Source: Cryptomeria japonica (lineage: Eukaryota > Streptophyta > Pinopsida > Cupressales > Cupressaceae). From it: 64,000 bases of DNA. The DNA lies in NCBI RefSeq assembly GCF_030272615.1, contig NC_081406.1:138739361-138803360 (forward strand). The letters are read 5' to 3'. This document shows positions 24,979-36,453 of this stretch, one piece after another (within the stretch, counting starts at the first letter, position 1; every line of letters starts with the position of its first letter). The notes under the pieces are model-generated. The model ran no database searches and was not told the origin of the DNA. It saw nothing but the letters and a program-made list of their open reading frames with translations. A program made the position numbers and the translations under genes.

Positions 24979-27015
24979 TGTTAAAATATATTATCATTGA
25001 TATCAAATAAGAATCAAATCGAAATAATATTTTGTTTCCATGAATGATCATCGTTATAAAACACCCAATAGAAAACATGAATATATGTTTGATGGAGTAA
25101 TTAGTGGCAGCGATATTTGCTCAATTTGTATACTTTGTTCGAATGCTTTGTAGCAAACTTAACCTGTGTGTGTCTAGATCCTTTTATTTAATACGATCTG
25201 CATTGATGGTTATAGTATCGTTGTATGTATCAAATGCACATAAAGCTTTGCCATGTCAGATGTTTCAAATGCATAGAAAACATCGTGCACAAGGAAGTTT
25301 TTTTTTTCAGAAGATTGAATGTCATTGTCATATGGTTTGTTTGTCTAGAACAATATCATTTTTCAGAAAATAAGTTTCAGAACAACACAATCGGGTGGCA
25401 AAGATGGATTGAAGGATCACTATTCAAATTTCTTGGATGAAACATTTCAGAAGATAATAACTCTGCTCTTATTCTTTCTATCGGTTTGTGATCATATATT
25501 CTTGATCGAAACTTTTGCTTCAGATTGATCATCGTCTATAATAATGTGTATATGCATAAGAATTCGATAGTTTAAACATATAAAAGTTTTGAAAGGATGT
25601 TCAATTGCTTAAATAAAAATCATGATGAAGGAGATTTGGCTATAGTTATCAATTGTGCATACAGTTCATTAATATGCTTTGTTGTAAATACAAAGTCTTT
25701 TAATCCTTCATTGATTTCCATCTATGAATGAAGACTATTTAATATGGTTGTTGCTGACTGACCTATTCAAACAAACAAATGATGATAGAGTTGAGAGTGT
25801 GGAGTATGTGGTGATTGGATGTGTAAGGCTTTTATATGTCTAGTAAATTTTGAAAAGTAATCTGTGCTGTTTAAAGAAGAATGCAATATATAAAAAGACC
25901 TAAATATTTCTATGAAGTAGATCAGACATTTTGAAATCATCATTTGTTGAAGATTGAAGATTGATATGCTCTTAAGGGAGGAAGGAAGGTAATTTTCTTA
26001 AAGGCGATTGTCTTGTATAATAGTGATGGTTTTTTTCTTAGAATTATTTTAACAGTGATCTGATTTTAGAAATCTGTGTTAACAATAAAAGTCTGATTTG
26101 TGAAATAAAGGAGGGGTTGAAATTTATTCAAAACAGAACAAGTACGAAGTAAGGGCCTCAGACAGCCCTGTCAAGATCTACTAAGTGATCTAATTGATGA
26201 GACAAATCTAGGGGTAATTTACCCTTATCCACAATATACCAATTATTCATGTGCTTAGAAACCCATTTAGTGAGACAATCGGCAACACCATTCCACTCCC
26301 TAGGGATATGCATGAAAGAAACAGAAACCAAAGATTCACACAAATGAAGAATCTGGTTAACAACCAAACTCAACTGCTAGCTAACATCCGAAGAATGTTG
26401 TCGAGTCACCAAATTCACCACCACCTAAGAATCAGATTCACAAATGACCCTACTCCAGCCAAGACAAGTGATTCAGATAATAGAGAAGTTATATTTCTAG
26501 ATTATTCTTTCAGATTGTACTTAGTTTGCAGAGGAAATTGTTTTGATAAATCAGAAATCTTCTCAAAGTATAAATGTTTGTTTACTCATTTTGTATGAAG
26601 AAATCACAGAACTTGTAATCAGTTGTAATTATTATAGTAGTCTTAATGTTGGTGCTTTGAGAATTCTGAGTTGGTGCTTAGATTATTGAATTGTGATCTT
26701 GGTTGAGTTGGTGCTCATATTAAGGGATTTGGTGATTTCTTGGGTTGGTGCCTTAAAATCTTGTAAATTCTTCAACTGTGAGGCTGGATTAGGATAGTAG
26801 ATCCTAGCGGCATTTGATGTCGTGGTTTTCCCATCTTTGGTTTCCACATAAATTCTTGTGCATTGTTTCTTGTATGGTTGCATTGCTTTTGGTTTTAGTT
26901 TTAGTTTCTTTTTAGATTTCAGTTTGAAGATTAACAAGTTTTAATTGCATTAAAGTTCAAAAGCTTGTATCTACTACTGATTCACACCCCCCTCTTAGTA
27001 GTAGAATTGTGTTCC
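24979..27015 (+). repeat. Copia-type LTR, copy B, with LINE fragment inside
   Basis: Its left 940 bases match copy A at 11020-12054. Its right end (about 26975-27010) has the U5 wording CTGATTCACACCCCCC followed by a short palindrome-like TAGTAGTAG stretch, as at the ends of copia LTRs. It contains an inverted LINE tail at 26100-26475. No primer site follows, so it is probably a solo LTR. The right end is approximate and I found no target duplication. Confidence 0.5.
26100..26475 (-). pseudogene. LINE RNase H tail, inverted copy
   Basis: The minus strand reads CESDS, a stop, VVVNLV, then NQILHLCESLVSVSF, MHIPREWNGVADCLTKW and DLSHQLDHLVDLDRAV. This is the same RNase H tail as in the plus-strand LINE at 24.6-24.9 kb, and the 3' untranslated tails also match. 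It is a 5'-truncated insertion of the same family in opposite orientation. Confidence 0.8.
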
Positions 27016-30011
27016 ACATCTTTATCCTCGCAAAGTTTTAGCCAAGTGTCATATTGGACTCCATAATTAAAGGAGTACAATTTATGATGCTATAACTACA
27101 AATACAAATACACACAATTTTATCTTATTCTATATAATTCTTGAAGTCTCAAATTGAAACATAAATCAAATACTACAAATGTTTAAACAAAAGAATCAAT
27201 TTATATTCAATGTTTGTATTGAAACCATAATTCTATCATATTTAAATTTATGATCGAAAACCACATACACGAAACATACTAAAATAGATTAACAAATTTC
27301 CCATATATGACATTGTCAAATTATTAACCATCACAAACTTTGTTCACAAGAAATTAGTAAATGCAACATTCTATTTACTACACGATTCACACATTCTTTT
27401 AACAATCATGATTATTTGATTAGATACCAAGAAAACTTATTGAAAAATAAGTCTATCCTTTTTGTCAACCATGCAAGGGAACTCAATATTAGAAACACAA
27501 AGTTGTGTTTAGGCACCTTCATTATATACTATCAAAGTAAATTGAAAATTTTTCTTCCAAAAAATTGTTAGCATATCAAGCTTTACTTTGTTTTAAATTT
27601 CATTAAGACCTCAAATTGAAATATATATTTTTTACATGAAACTTCATTATTAGATTTATCCATCCAAATGATCAATATAGTTCTTTAAAGTGATATTTCA
27701 TGAAACAATTATATCCAACAAATAGACAAAAATCTTAATTGCATATTCTAAAAACACAAGAATTAGAAATGTAATTTGGCAAAATTTCTAGCCTATAACA
27801 TAATCGTTTTCATGTATAATTTTCATCTGGAACCACAATCAAGAGAAGGAAGCTTGACATTTAACTTATCAACATAGTTTTAAGATGTAGTCAAAATGAA
27901 CTAAATTAATCTACTCAATTGATACTAGATCAACCAAATTCTTGTCAAAATCCAAGTACACCATGCATACCTTGGCTGAAGCCAAAATGTAACATAAACA
28001 GTATCTTTTGAATTAAAAACTAGCTTAGAATAATACTTTAAATTATTTGATAAAGCTCTTTCAATATTTGAATAATATTTATAGTTTGTGAAAAACTCCT
28101 TAACATCAATAAAGTACTCCAAATGTAGAATTTGAAACCTTTGATCTCAAACCACCTCCATAAGACTTGAAAATCTAAATTTGATATGACTATCTAGACA
28201 AACCCATCAAACCAAGATCACTTGTGAAAAGAGAAGAGCCCTAAAACTTTATCCTTTGAAAGATCTTTTTTGTTCATTCAAACCAAAAACTAGGGTACAA
28301 TCATGACTACCAACAATAAAGGTAGAGCCCAAAGAAATTTCAACAAACCTTTTAAAATTGATATCATAATGAATACCTTTGAGGATCTTTTGAAATGACT
28401 TGCTCAACTTTTTTCAAACTCTTGGTTGTGATCTTGCAAATATTTATTATAATAGATAGAAAAAAAGGCTATAATAGACCCATGAAAAAGACAATAATTA
28501 CAATGAATTTGTGCGGTTTTAATACATTTTGTTGAAAAACTTAGATTTCCCTTTAAAAAAAGGTAAGGCTTATATAAGATTCTCTTTGCTTAAACTCTAT
28601 CACAGAATAAATAAATGCTCAAATTGATAAAATTATAGAAATCAAGTAAAATAACTCAATATATAAATATAAATGTCATATTACATCGCATTATGTAGAG
28701 TGCCTAATCCAAGTGTTAGCACATGAAATGAGATATAAAAATAGTACAACTTAGATTCTCATGTCATGTAACCATCTCAATAGAAATGATAATGTGCACT
28801 TATAAGTGATATACAAAAAATTATATATGAAATATAAATGAGTCTTTGAATGCCATTGAACCCAACAATTATCCACAAGTACTTAAGACGAGAACATGGC
28901 TCAAGCATTTTTCCACCCAACCACGAAACTTACATTTCCCTAGAAGTCTTCATGGCACAAAGAATACTCGAACTTATAAGAAATGTTTGGCTACCTAGAA
29001 ACAATAAGCCAGAAGGAACCCCAATGCAACTTGACATATCTATATGCATTTCTAACATGAACATACAATGTCTTACTATCAAGTTATGTCAAAGAAAGAT
29101 ATCAATATAATTTTTCTAAGGTTGCATTCATCTATTTTAGTGAAAACATAGATTTGGTTAAAGCACTTGAAAATATTCGATTTTTCTCAAATCAACCTGT
29201 TAGCCCATATTCAACACCCATATTGAAAGGTAAACCCATCACACATAAGAAAATAGCTACTTTAATAAAAGACATAATAAACAAAATGTGCATATGCTCT
29301 TAAAAATTACTCTTTTCTTTTCATGCAAATGGCATCATCATAATACTACATGCATTCATTTCCTACTCGTGAAATCATGCATATTTACATGATTACATAT
29401 TATCTTTCAACACAAAATGAAATTTATATTACCTTTGTGCATGATCATCTTTGATATGAATGATCACACATTATCTATTTCAATGTATATGCAATCTAAT
29501 TCTTATTGTTCTCTAACCATAATCATGTTGTTTTGTAACATGTAATAAAGAGATTTTAGTGGAGTGAAAGAATTAAGTAATTTCCCTATGAAAGTGTGGG
29601 CACATGCACGCGCGCACACACACACACATGTATATTTATAGGAATGTACTATCATTTCAAAAGAAGAACCATTTTTAATGCTTTCTATGCTAAAAATGAA
29701 TCGGATTTCATATACTAAACTTGATTTTAAAAACAATTGTGATTGATAGACAAATTTGATCTCATAAGCAAATTTGATCAAATTTGATTCTACAAACAAT
29801 CTGATTTCATAAACAATTTTGGTTTCATACTACAATCATAAAAAAATATGAGAAAGAGCTAGGAGAAGATCATTCATGTTATTTGTGTGTGTGTGTATGC
29901 ACGCACACGTGCAGATATAATCATAAATTATTAGTTTTTAAATCAGAAAATAAAATAGAAATACTAAAATTTCATAATTATCATGATAAATAGGCGAACA
30001 ACAACTATATG
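27016..30011. other. About 3 kb AT-rich region without recognised gene
   Basis: I see no conserved protein motif on either strand. Short alternating purine-pyrimidine runs occur at about 29603-29636 and 29884-29915. The sequence may be very old transposon or intergenic DNA. Confidence 0.4.
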
Positions 30012-30016
30012 TCTTT

Positions 30017-30452
30017 TGTTGGTATAAATAAATATTCATTATGGATATTATTACACTTTACTTAAGTTAACTTAGGATAATGCATCTCTTCGTAGTTTGG
30101 ATTTGAGACACTTGGGGAAGTGTGCACATAGGGATATAGCTTGTAGGAGAAATTCCACCTTTTGTGGTCTTATCTTGCTGTTACACTCCACATTCGGTGG
30201 GTCATCCACCTCTTGTGGAATATTATATTATTTCTCCTACCTACCCCTAATATTTCTTACCTACCCTTGTTTCTCATTGAGCCACATGTCATGATTGTAT
30301 GCTCGTATATCCATATGGACTTGCCTATATTCATTATATTGGTGAATCCAGTTGATCATTTGTATATTGATGAGAATACAGTTTGTTCTTGTCATTATTT
30401 TGTCTCTCTTTTATACTTTTCATTGTGCCCTTGATCTTGAAAAAATCTCACA
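30017..30452 (+). repeat. Copia 5' LTR (436 bp, TATA box deleted)
   Basis: It runs from TGTTGGTATAAATAAATATT to ATCTCACA. Compared with the 3' LTR it lacks 14 bases around the position of the 3' LTR's TATATAAG motif. Confidence 0.95.
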
Positions 30453-30464
30453 TGGTATCAGAGC
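30453..30464 (+). other. Primer-binding site, initiator Met tRNA
   Basis: TGGTATCAGAGC begins immediately after the CA end of the LTR. It is complementary to the 3' end of initiator-Met tRNA, the usual primer of plant copia elements. Confidence 0.95.
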
Positions 30465-31444
30465 CATTGGGACTTCAATTGGTTGGTTTTTGGAGACATC
30501 TTGGAAGGCTTCTATTTTTGGATCTGAGGGACATCGTTTTTGGAGGCATCTTAGAGTGTTTTCGACCTCACCATTGCGTCCGGGAGGCCATTTTCATAAA
30601 AATTGAGTATAAACTCAACCTATTTTGGCAAAAGTTGAATTTTGGGTGTTGGAGGAATTTTTTGCCCAATTCGGGCGGTACGGTACGGAATTTTCGGATT
30701 TCAAAAAAAAAAAAATCAGAATTCTTTTTCTTTCCAGTATTGAAAAAGATTTTTTTGTGGGTTCGTACCTTCTGCTCAGTCAGCAACACCCAGTCAACAT
30801 TTTTTGAAAAAAAATTAGACCCCTCTCCGTTGAATAGTTTGGATTTTTGGGTCAACTTTGGAGGCTCATAACTTGCTCAATTTTGCTCCTTTTTGGGTGC
30901 AATTTTTTTTATTTGGGCTAATTTTTCATGCTTTTCGCAGTGGTGTGGTTATTTTCTGATTTTGGTGCACAATTTTTTTGAAATTTTTGGATTCTCTTAG
31001 TTGTACCTGTCCAATCCTCAATTTTGCAACTTCAAAGACTTTGTTTGAGCTCATATGACCTCCTTTTCAGGTGCCATTTTTTTTGAAAGAGTAATTTTTT
31101 TCATCTACTTTCATAATCTATGATCAGTTTTCAGATATTTTGAGTGAAAAATGTACTTTCAAATATTGGTCTTATTTGGCTTATTTGGTATTTGTAAATT
31201 GCTTGGATCTTAGCTTAGATCTCTTGCATTATTAGTTTTTGTCTCCTTTGGCCTTATTGAGGTAGTTGTAAATTTGAAATCAGAAGTCCACTTTGCCATT
31301 TTTTGCAAGTGGCCCATTGTACACGCACTAAGTATAAAGTGCCAAATCATCATTTTGGGGGGGTTCTTTGATTGAGTGAATTTGGGGGTGTATCTTGTGT
31401 GATTGTGCCTCTCTTTCCTTGTGCTCTTTCATTTTTTTGTTGCC

Positions 31445-32300
31445 ATGAGTCCTCATAAATTTCCACGTTTAACTTCACATAATTATGCATCATGGAAAAT
31501 TAAAGTATGGAGCAAATTAATGGAAAAAGGTCTCACGCATTACATAGATGGAACTATAGCAACACCACCTGATCCTAAGGCTGATCCTAATTCTCAGTTA
31601 GAATGGCTCACTAATAATTGCATGGCTCTTGGAACTTTGCATAAGTATGTATCAGATGACCTCATTTTTCACATTGAGAAGTGTACAACAATCAAAGAGG
31701 CTTGGGATATGTTTTAGAAATTGTATGGTCATGTTGATGAAATCATAGGTTACAAGATTGACAATGAGCTCACCAACTTGGATCCCAAGAGTTTTGATAC
31801 AATCCAAGATTATGTCACCAAAGCAAATGAGCTAAGAGCAAAGCTTAAGGATTGTGGAATTGACAAAAAGGATGCTCAAATGATATTCAACTTGTTGGAC
31901 AAGCTTGCACCAGAATATGCAGCACTTGTGTCTAGCTTCCAAACTCATCTTTTGACAGTGGGGAGTTCCTACATCATGCCTTCATTCGATGCTTTCACAA
32001 AAATATTGATATTGGAACAATCTAAGTTGTTGAACATGGGGCTTCTCAAGTCTTCAAAGTCCAAGGCTTTGGTGGCTAATCAAGGGAGTCAAGGGAGTCA
32101 AGGCAAAGATTCCAACAACAAGAAGAAGAAATCTAAGTGAAGACCACAACAGGAAAAAGGGCAATCATCCTCTCCATCACAAAACAATTTTTCATCCTCT
32201 TTCAAAAAGGGGACTCCACCTAAGAAGGATAAACCAACTTGTGCATATATTCAAGAAGTATGTTCATGATGAGCATCGATGCCACACCAAGCAAGTTGAT
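31445..32300 (+). pseudogene. Copia gag
   Basis: The chosen start is the ATG of MSPHKFPRLTSHNYASWK, the usual N-terminal wording of this kind of copia gag. The preceding 980 bases are untranslated leader. The capsid-like part reads on through AWDMF, a TAG at 31715-31717, KLYGHVDEI, and further to a lysine-rich tail ending in TGA at 32138. In copia gags a Gln is expected at the first stop (AWDM-x-KLYG). A CCHC-like zinc knuckle remnant (YVHDEHRCHTK) follows in another frame near 32250-32290. Gag would form the virus-like particle. Confidence 0.85.
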
Positions 32301-32399
32301 GAGTTGACAAATCTTCTTAAGAAAAACAACATCAACTTGCCATCCGCCTACACAAATAAGGATTCATCTCCTTCCTCTTCCTCACAGTCTAAGGGAAAA

Positions 32400-35390
32400 G
32401 GGTAAGCATTTGTGGCTACAACAGGTTCTTAACAGCAGTGGATACTTGACTTGGGTGCCTCTTATCACATGGGTTCTACAAAGTAGCAGTTTTCTTCATT
32501 GGAGCCACCTAAGGTACCTCACATTTACATAGGTGATGATACACAAGTAGAGGTTGAAGGGAAATGTTCAGTTGACATGGATTCAATTGTAGTAAAGGAA
32601 CTTGATGATGATGCCTTGGTAGTAGTGGGACAAGTCAATGACAACTCAAGGCTTTATTCATTCTCCCACTTTGTGCCAAGTTCTCCTTCTAGGGCCTTGC
32701 TTACTCATTCAAATTCAAAAAGTAATCTATGGCATGAACGGTTTGGTCACTTTAACTACCGCTATCTTCAGCAGCTCAACACTAAAGACATGATCACAGG
32801 TCTACCTCGAATCAGTTTTTCAGAGGGTGTATGTTTAGGTTGTTCCATGGGCAAGCATCCCAAGGAGAAGTTTGATAAGGGGAAAGCTTGGAGAGATTTG
32901 GAAGTTCTTCAACTTGTTCACATCGATGTAGCAGGTCCATTTCCAGCACCTTCATTTAGTAAGGCCCTCTATGTCCTCACCTTCATTGATGACTACTCCC
33001 GCTTCACTTGGGTCTACTTTCTCATTCATAAGAGTGAAGTATTTGACAGATTTCAAGACTTCAAGACTCGTGTGGAGAAGCAATCCGGGAAAGTGGTCAA
33101 GATTCTTTGTACAGATAATGGAAGGAAATATGTGAACAAAAGACTTGAGGATTTTTGTACATTTGAGGGGATTGATCTTCAGCATTCTGTTGCATACACT
33201 CCACAACAGAACGGAGTTGCAAAGCGCAAGAATCAGACTCTAAAAGAAACGGCTAGATGTATGATACATGCACATTCTCTTGATCCCACCTTTTGGGCAA
33301 AGGCTATCAGTTGTGCCACACACATCCAGAATCGGGTTCCTCACAAATCTTTGCAAGGTATTACTCCTTTTGAAGCTTGGGCTGGTAGGAAACCGATTGT
33401 GAGACATTTCAGAGTCTTTGGGTGTCCAGGATGGGCTCGCATACCTCCGTAGAAATGCAAGGCATTGGAACCTCAAAGTCGGCCTTGCATATTTGTTGGA
33501 TATCCTGAGGGTGTTAAGGGATATAGATTGATGGATCCTAATACACATGAGGTGTTTATTGAGAGGAGTGTTCACTTTGAGGAAAGCTCTCCTATCTTAG
33601 CCTCTCTACCTCCTCCACCTTCCTCCATTGTGGATAGTGATGCTAGTGATTCAGATGATGAGACTCCTTCAACTCTGACTCGCGGGGTTACACCTCCGCA
33701 TGGTCCACTTGCAGTTGAGGAGCCTCGTTCTCCACCTCCACCTAGACCTCGTTGGGCTTGACAGACACTTGAGTCCGCGGGTTCTCTTGTTGGGGATCCT
33801 TTAGATACACGGAGGACTCAATCACAGCATCAGGATCTTCCACATGCATTCATTGCTACCGCTTCCAATCCACAAACATTTTGGGAAGCATTAGGGGTTC
33901 TTGAGTGGGACCAAGCTATGGAGGAAGAGTATAGTTCCTTGATGAGGAACAACACATGGGATTTATTCCATCTTCCTAAGGGGAGAAAGATGGTTCGATG
34001 TAAGTGGATCTATCGAACCAAGTTTGCAGCGGATGGTATTGTGGATAAGTATAAGGCTTGGCTTGTTGTGAAAGGTTTCTCTCAGGTTCCAGGTGTTGAC
34101 TATACTGAGACCTTTGCGCTCATAGCCAAGATGAACTCCATTCGCTTGACACTTTCTATTGCTGCAACTCATGGTTGGGTTGTACATCAGATGGATGTGA
34201 AGAGTGATTTTCTTCATGGTGACCTTGATGAGGAGATTTATATGGATCAGCCACAGGGTTTCATCCAGGATACTTCCTTGGTTTGCAAACTAAGGAAATC
34301 TCTCTATGGCCTTAAGTAGGCTCCCAGGGCTTGGTACGCCAAGATGGACTCCTTTCTTCTCTCAGCAGGGTTCACCAGGTGTCATTCCGATCTGAATGTC
34401 TATATTTTGCGGCAGGATGACTCTTACTTGATACTTGTGCTCTATATTGATCATTTGATCATTATAGGGAGCACCGCATCCATCATTAGCAAGGTCAAAT
34501 CTGCTTTACATGACAGATTTGCTATGACCGCCTTGGGTCTTTTGCACTACTTTCTCGGGATAGAGATTTCACAGTCACCTTCTGGGATTACACTATCGCA
34601 ACCCAAGTATGCTCTTGATCTACTTGCACGCTTTCATATGGCTGATTATAAGCCTGCACCGACTCCCTTTCTTTCAAGAGTCAAGTTTGAGGCTCAATGC
34701 TCTTCTCCACCAGTTGATGCCACATTGTATCGTCAGCTTGTGGGTAATCTCATCTACTTGACTCACACATGCCTTGATATTTCATTTGTAGTTGGCATGG
34801 TTTCCCGCTTCATGCATGAACCACATGAGCTTCATTGGAAAGCCGCCAAATGCATCCTTCATTACATCCAGGGTACACATCACTATGGGATTCATTATGC
34901 AACAGGCACATGACTTCGCTTGGTTGGTTACACAGACTCTGATTGGGTTGGCGATCTTGATGATCGTAAGTCTACTTCAGGTTACAGTTTTCACCTTGGT
35001 TCAGGCCCCATTTGTTGGCAGAGCAAGAAGAAGCATGCTATTGCTCTCTCTTCGACTGAGGCTGAGTATCGAGGAGTTGTTAACGCAGCGACTAAGACCA
35101 TTTGGCTTCAGCAGATTCTCACAGAGTTTGGGTTCACCACTCCACGACCGACAGTTCTACATTGTGACAATCAGAGTACTATTGCCATCTCGAAGAGCCT
35201 GGTCCAGCACTAGCGAACTGAACACATCGAGATCCATATGCACTACATCTGAGAGCTGATTCAAGAGTAGGTCATTGATTTGCAGTATTGTCCTACATCG
35301 GAGCAGGTTGCAGACATATTCACCAAACCTTTCACTGATACTAAGTTCCAGCAGTTGCGAGCTCTCTTGGGGGTGCGAGATGTCTCATTA
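32400..35390 (+). pseudogene. Copia pol: protease, integrase, RT, RNase H
   Basis: All parts lie in one plus frame. Protease is at about 32438-32475 with WILDLGASYHMG, where D-S/T-G is normal. The pre-integrase finger and integrase run 32700-33440: HERFGHFNYRYL, C-x2-C, HIDVAGPF, CTDNGRKY and QQNGVAKRKN, with Lys (33222-33224) where the catalytic Glu belongs. RT runs 33900-34700: NNTWDLFHLPKGRKMV, QMDVKSDFLHGDL, and the active site YIDH instead of YVDD (last codon 34452-34454). RNase H runs 34920-35330: YTDSDWVGDLDDRKSTSGY, SSTEAEYRG, CDNQSTIAISKS and DIFTKPF. Stops fall at 33450 (TAG), 33759 (TGA), 34317 (TAG, inside YGLK-x-APRAWY), 34911 (TGA) and 35211 (TAG), with three more near protease. 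Confidence 0.92.
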
Positions 35391-35660
35391 GGGGGGGTCA
35401 GTTGACTTCTCCTTCCTCTCTTATGGGGGGGACTTTTCCTCTTTAAGGTTTTGTCCATCTTCTTTGAGAGTCTTTTGTACATTCATCTCTCTTTTGGGGG
35501 GCATTTTTTCCCACTGGGTTTTCTCCCTTTCTCCGTTTGTGAGAGATTGCATTGCATAGTTTTGCTTGCATTTGCATATTGTACATGGGTACCTATCATG
35601 GCCTCGTAGCTAGAACCCATCTTGCATTGTTGACTTGAGTCTTCATTCCCCTAAGTTGCA

Positions 35661-35672
35661 CTTAAGGGGGGG
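35661..35672 (+). other. Polypurine tract of the copia element
   Basis: cttaaggggggg lies directly before the TGTTGG start of the 3' LTR. Confidence 0.9.
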
Positions 35673-36122
35673 TGTTGGTGTAAATAAATATTCATTGTGG
35701 ATATTATTACACTTTACTTAAGTTAACTTAAGATAATGCATCTCTTCGTAGTTTGGATTTGAGACACTTAGGGAAGTGTGCACATAGGGATATAACTTGT
35801 AAGAGAAATTCCACCTTTTGTGGTTTTATCTTGTTGTTACACTCCACATTCGGTGGGTCATCCACCTCTTGTGGAATATTATATTATTTCTCCTACCTAC
35901 CCCTAGTATTTCTTACCTACCCTTGTTTCTCATTGAGCCACATGTCATGATTGTGTGCTTGTATATCCATATGGACTTGCCTATATAAGCAGGCTTATAT
36001 TCGTTGTATTGGTGAATCCAGTTGATCATTTGTATATTGATAAGAATATAATTTGTTTTTGGCATTATTTTGTCTCTCTTTTATACTTTTCATTATGCCC
36101 TTGATCTTGGCAAAATCTCACA
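35673..36122 (+). repeat. Copia 3' LTR (450 bp)
   Basis: It retains a TATA box (tatataag at about 35982-35989) absent from the 5' LTR. It ends ATCTCACA before the TCTTT duplication. Confidence 0.95.
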
Positions 36123-36153
36123 TCTTTGTATTTTCCAAACTAATGAGCATATT

Positions 36154-36236
36154 TGTGTGTGTGTAAAGTGTATGTGTGTGTGTGTGTATAAAGTGTATGT
36201 GTGTGTGTGTGTGTGTTTGTGTTTGTATATATATAT

Positions 36237-36291
<55 letters not shown>

Positions 36292-36374
36292 CATGTGTGT
36301 GTGTATGTATATGTATATATGTATGCGCATACATATATATGTGTGTGTATGTATACGTATATGTATATCTACAC

Positions 36375-36407
<33 letters not shown>

Positions 36408-36453
36408 TGTATGTACATATAATGTATATATATACATATATATGTATATGTGT
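36154..36453. repeat. Compound microsatellite GT/CA/TA/TATG
   Basis: GT-rich blocks (36154-36228) are followed by a TA run, a CA tract (about 36239-36282), further GT/TA blocks and a TATG tract (36380-36414). Nearly all of it alternates purine and pyrimidine, and the GT and CA blocks are complementary, so Z-DNA or hairpins are possible. Open frames across it are artefacts of the repeat. Confidence 0.95.

Larger units (their letters stand above)
30017..36122 (+). mobile_element. Complete Ty1/copia retrotransposon
   Basis: Two LTRs (30017-30452 and 35673-36122) bound a gag-pol interior in the order gag, protease, integrase, RT, RNase H. The 5-bp duplication TCTTT is perfect on both sides (30012-30016 and 36123-36127). 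The initiator-Met primer site follows the 5' LTR directly, and a polypurine tract precedes the 3' LTR. By my hand alignment the LTRs differ at about 21 sites, about 19 of them transitions, plus one 14-bp indel, so the insertion is old. Stops, one gag-pol frame change and altered active sites make it inactive. The leader from primer site to gag is long, nearly 1 kb. Confidence 0.95.

Noticed and set aside
27016-30011. Possible host gene in the 3-kb AT-rich stretch, for example the 86-codon frame at 28850
   Set aside because: No family motif, no splice-consistent neighbours and no compositional change on either strand.
32952-33206. Minus-strand frames opposite copia integrase
   Set aside because: They are shadows of the conserved plus-strand copia frame.
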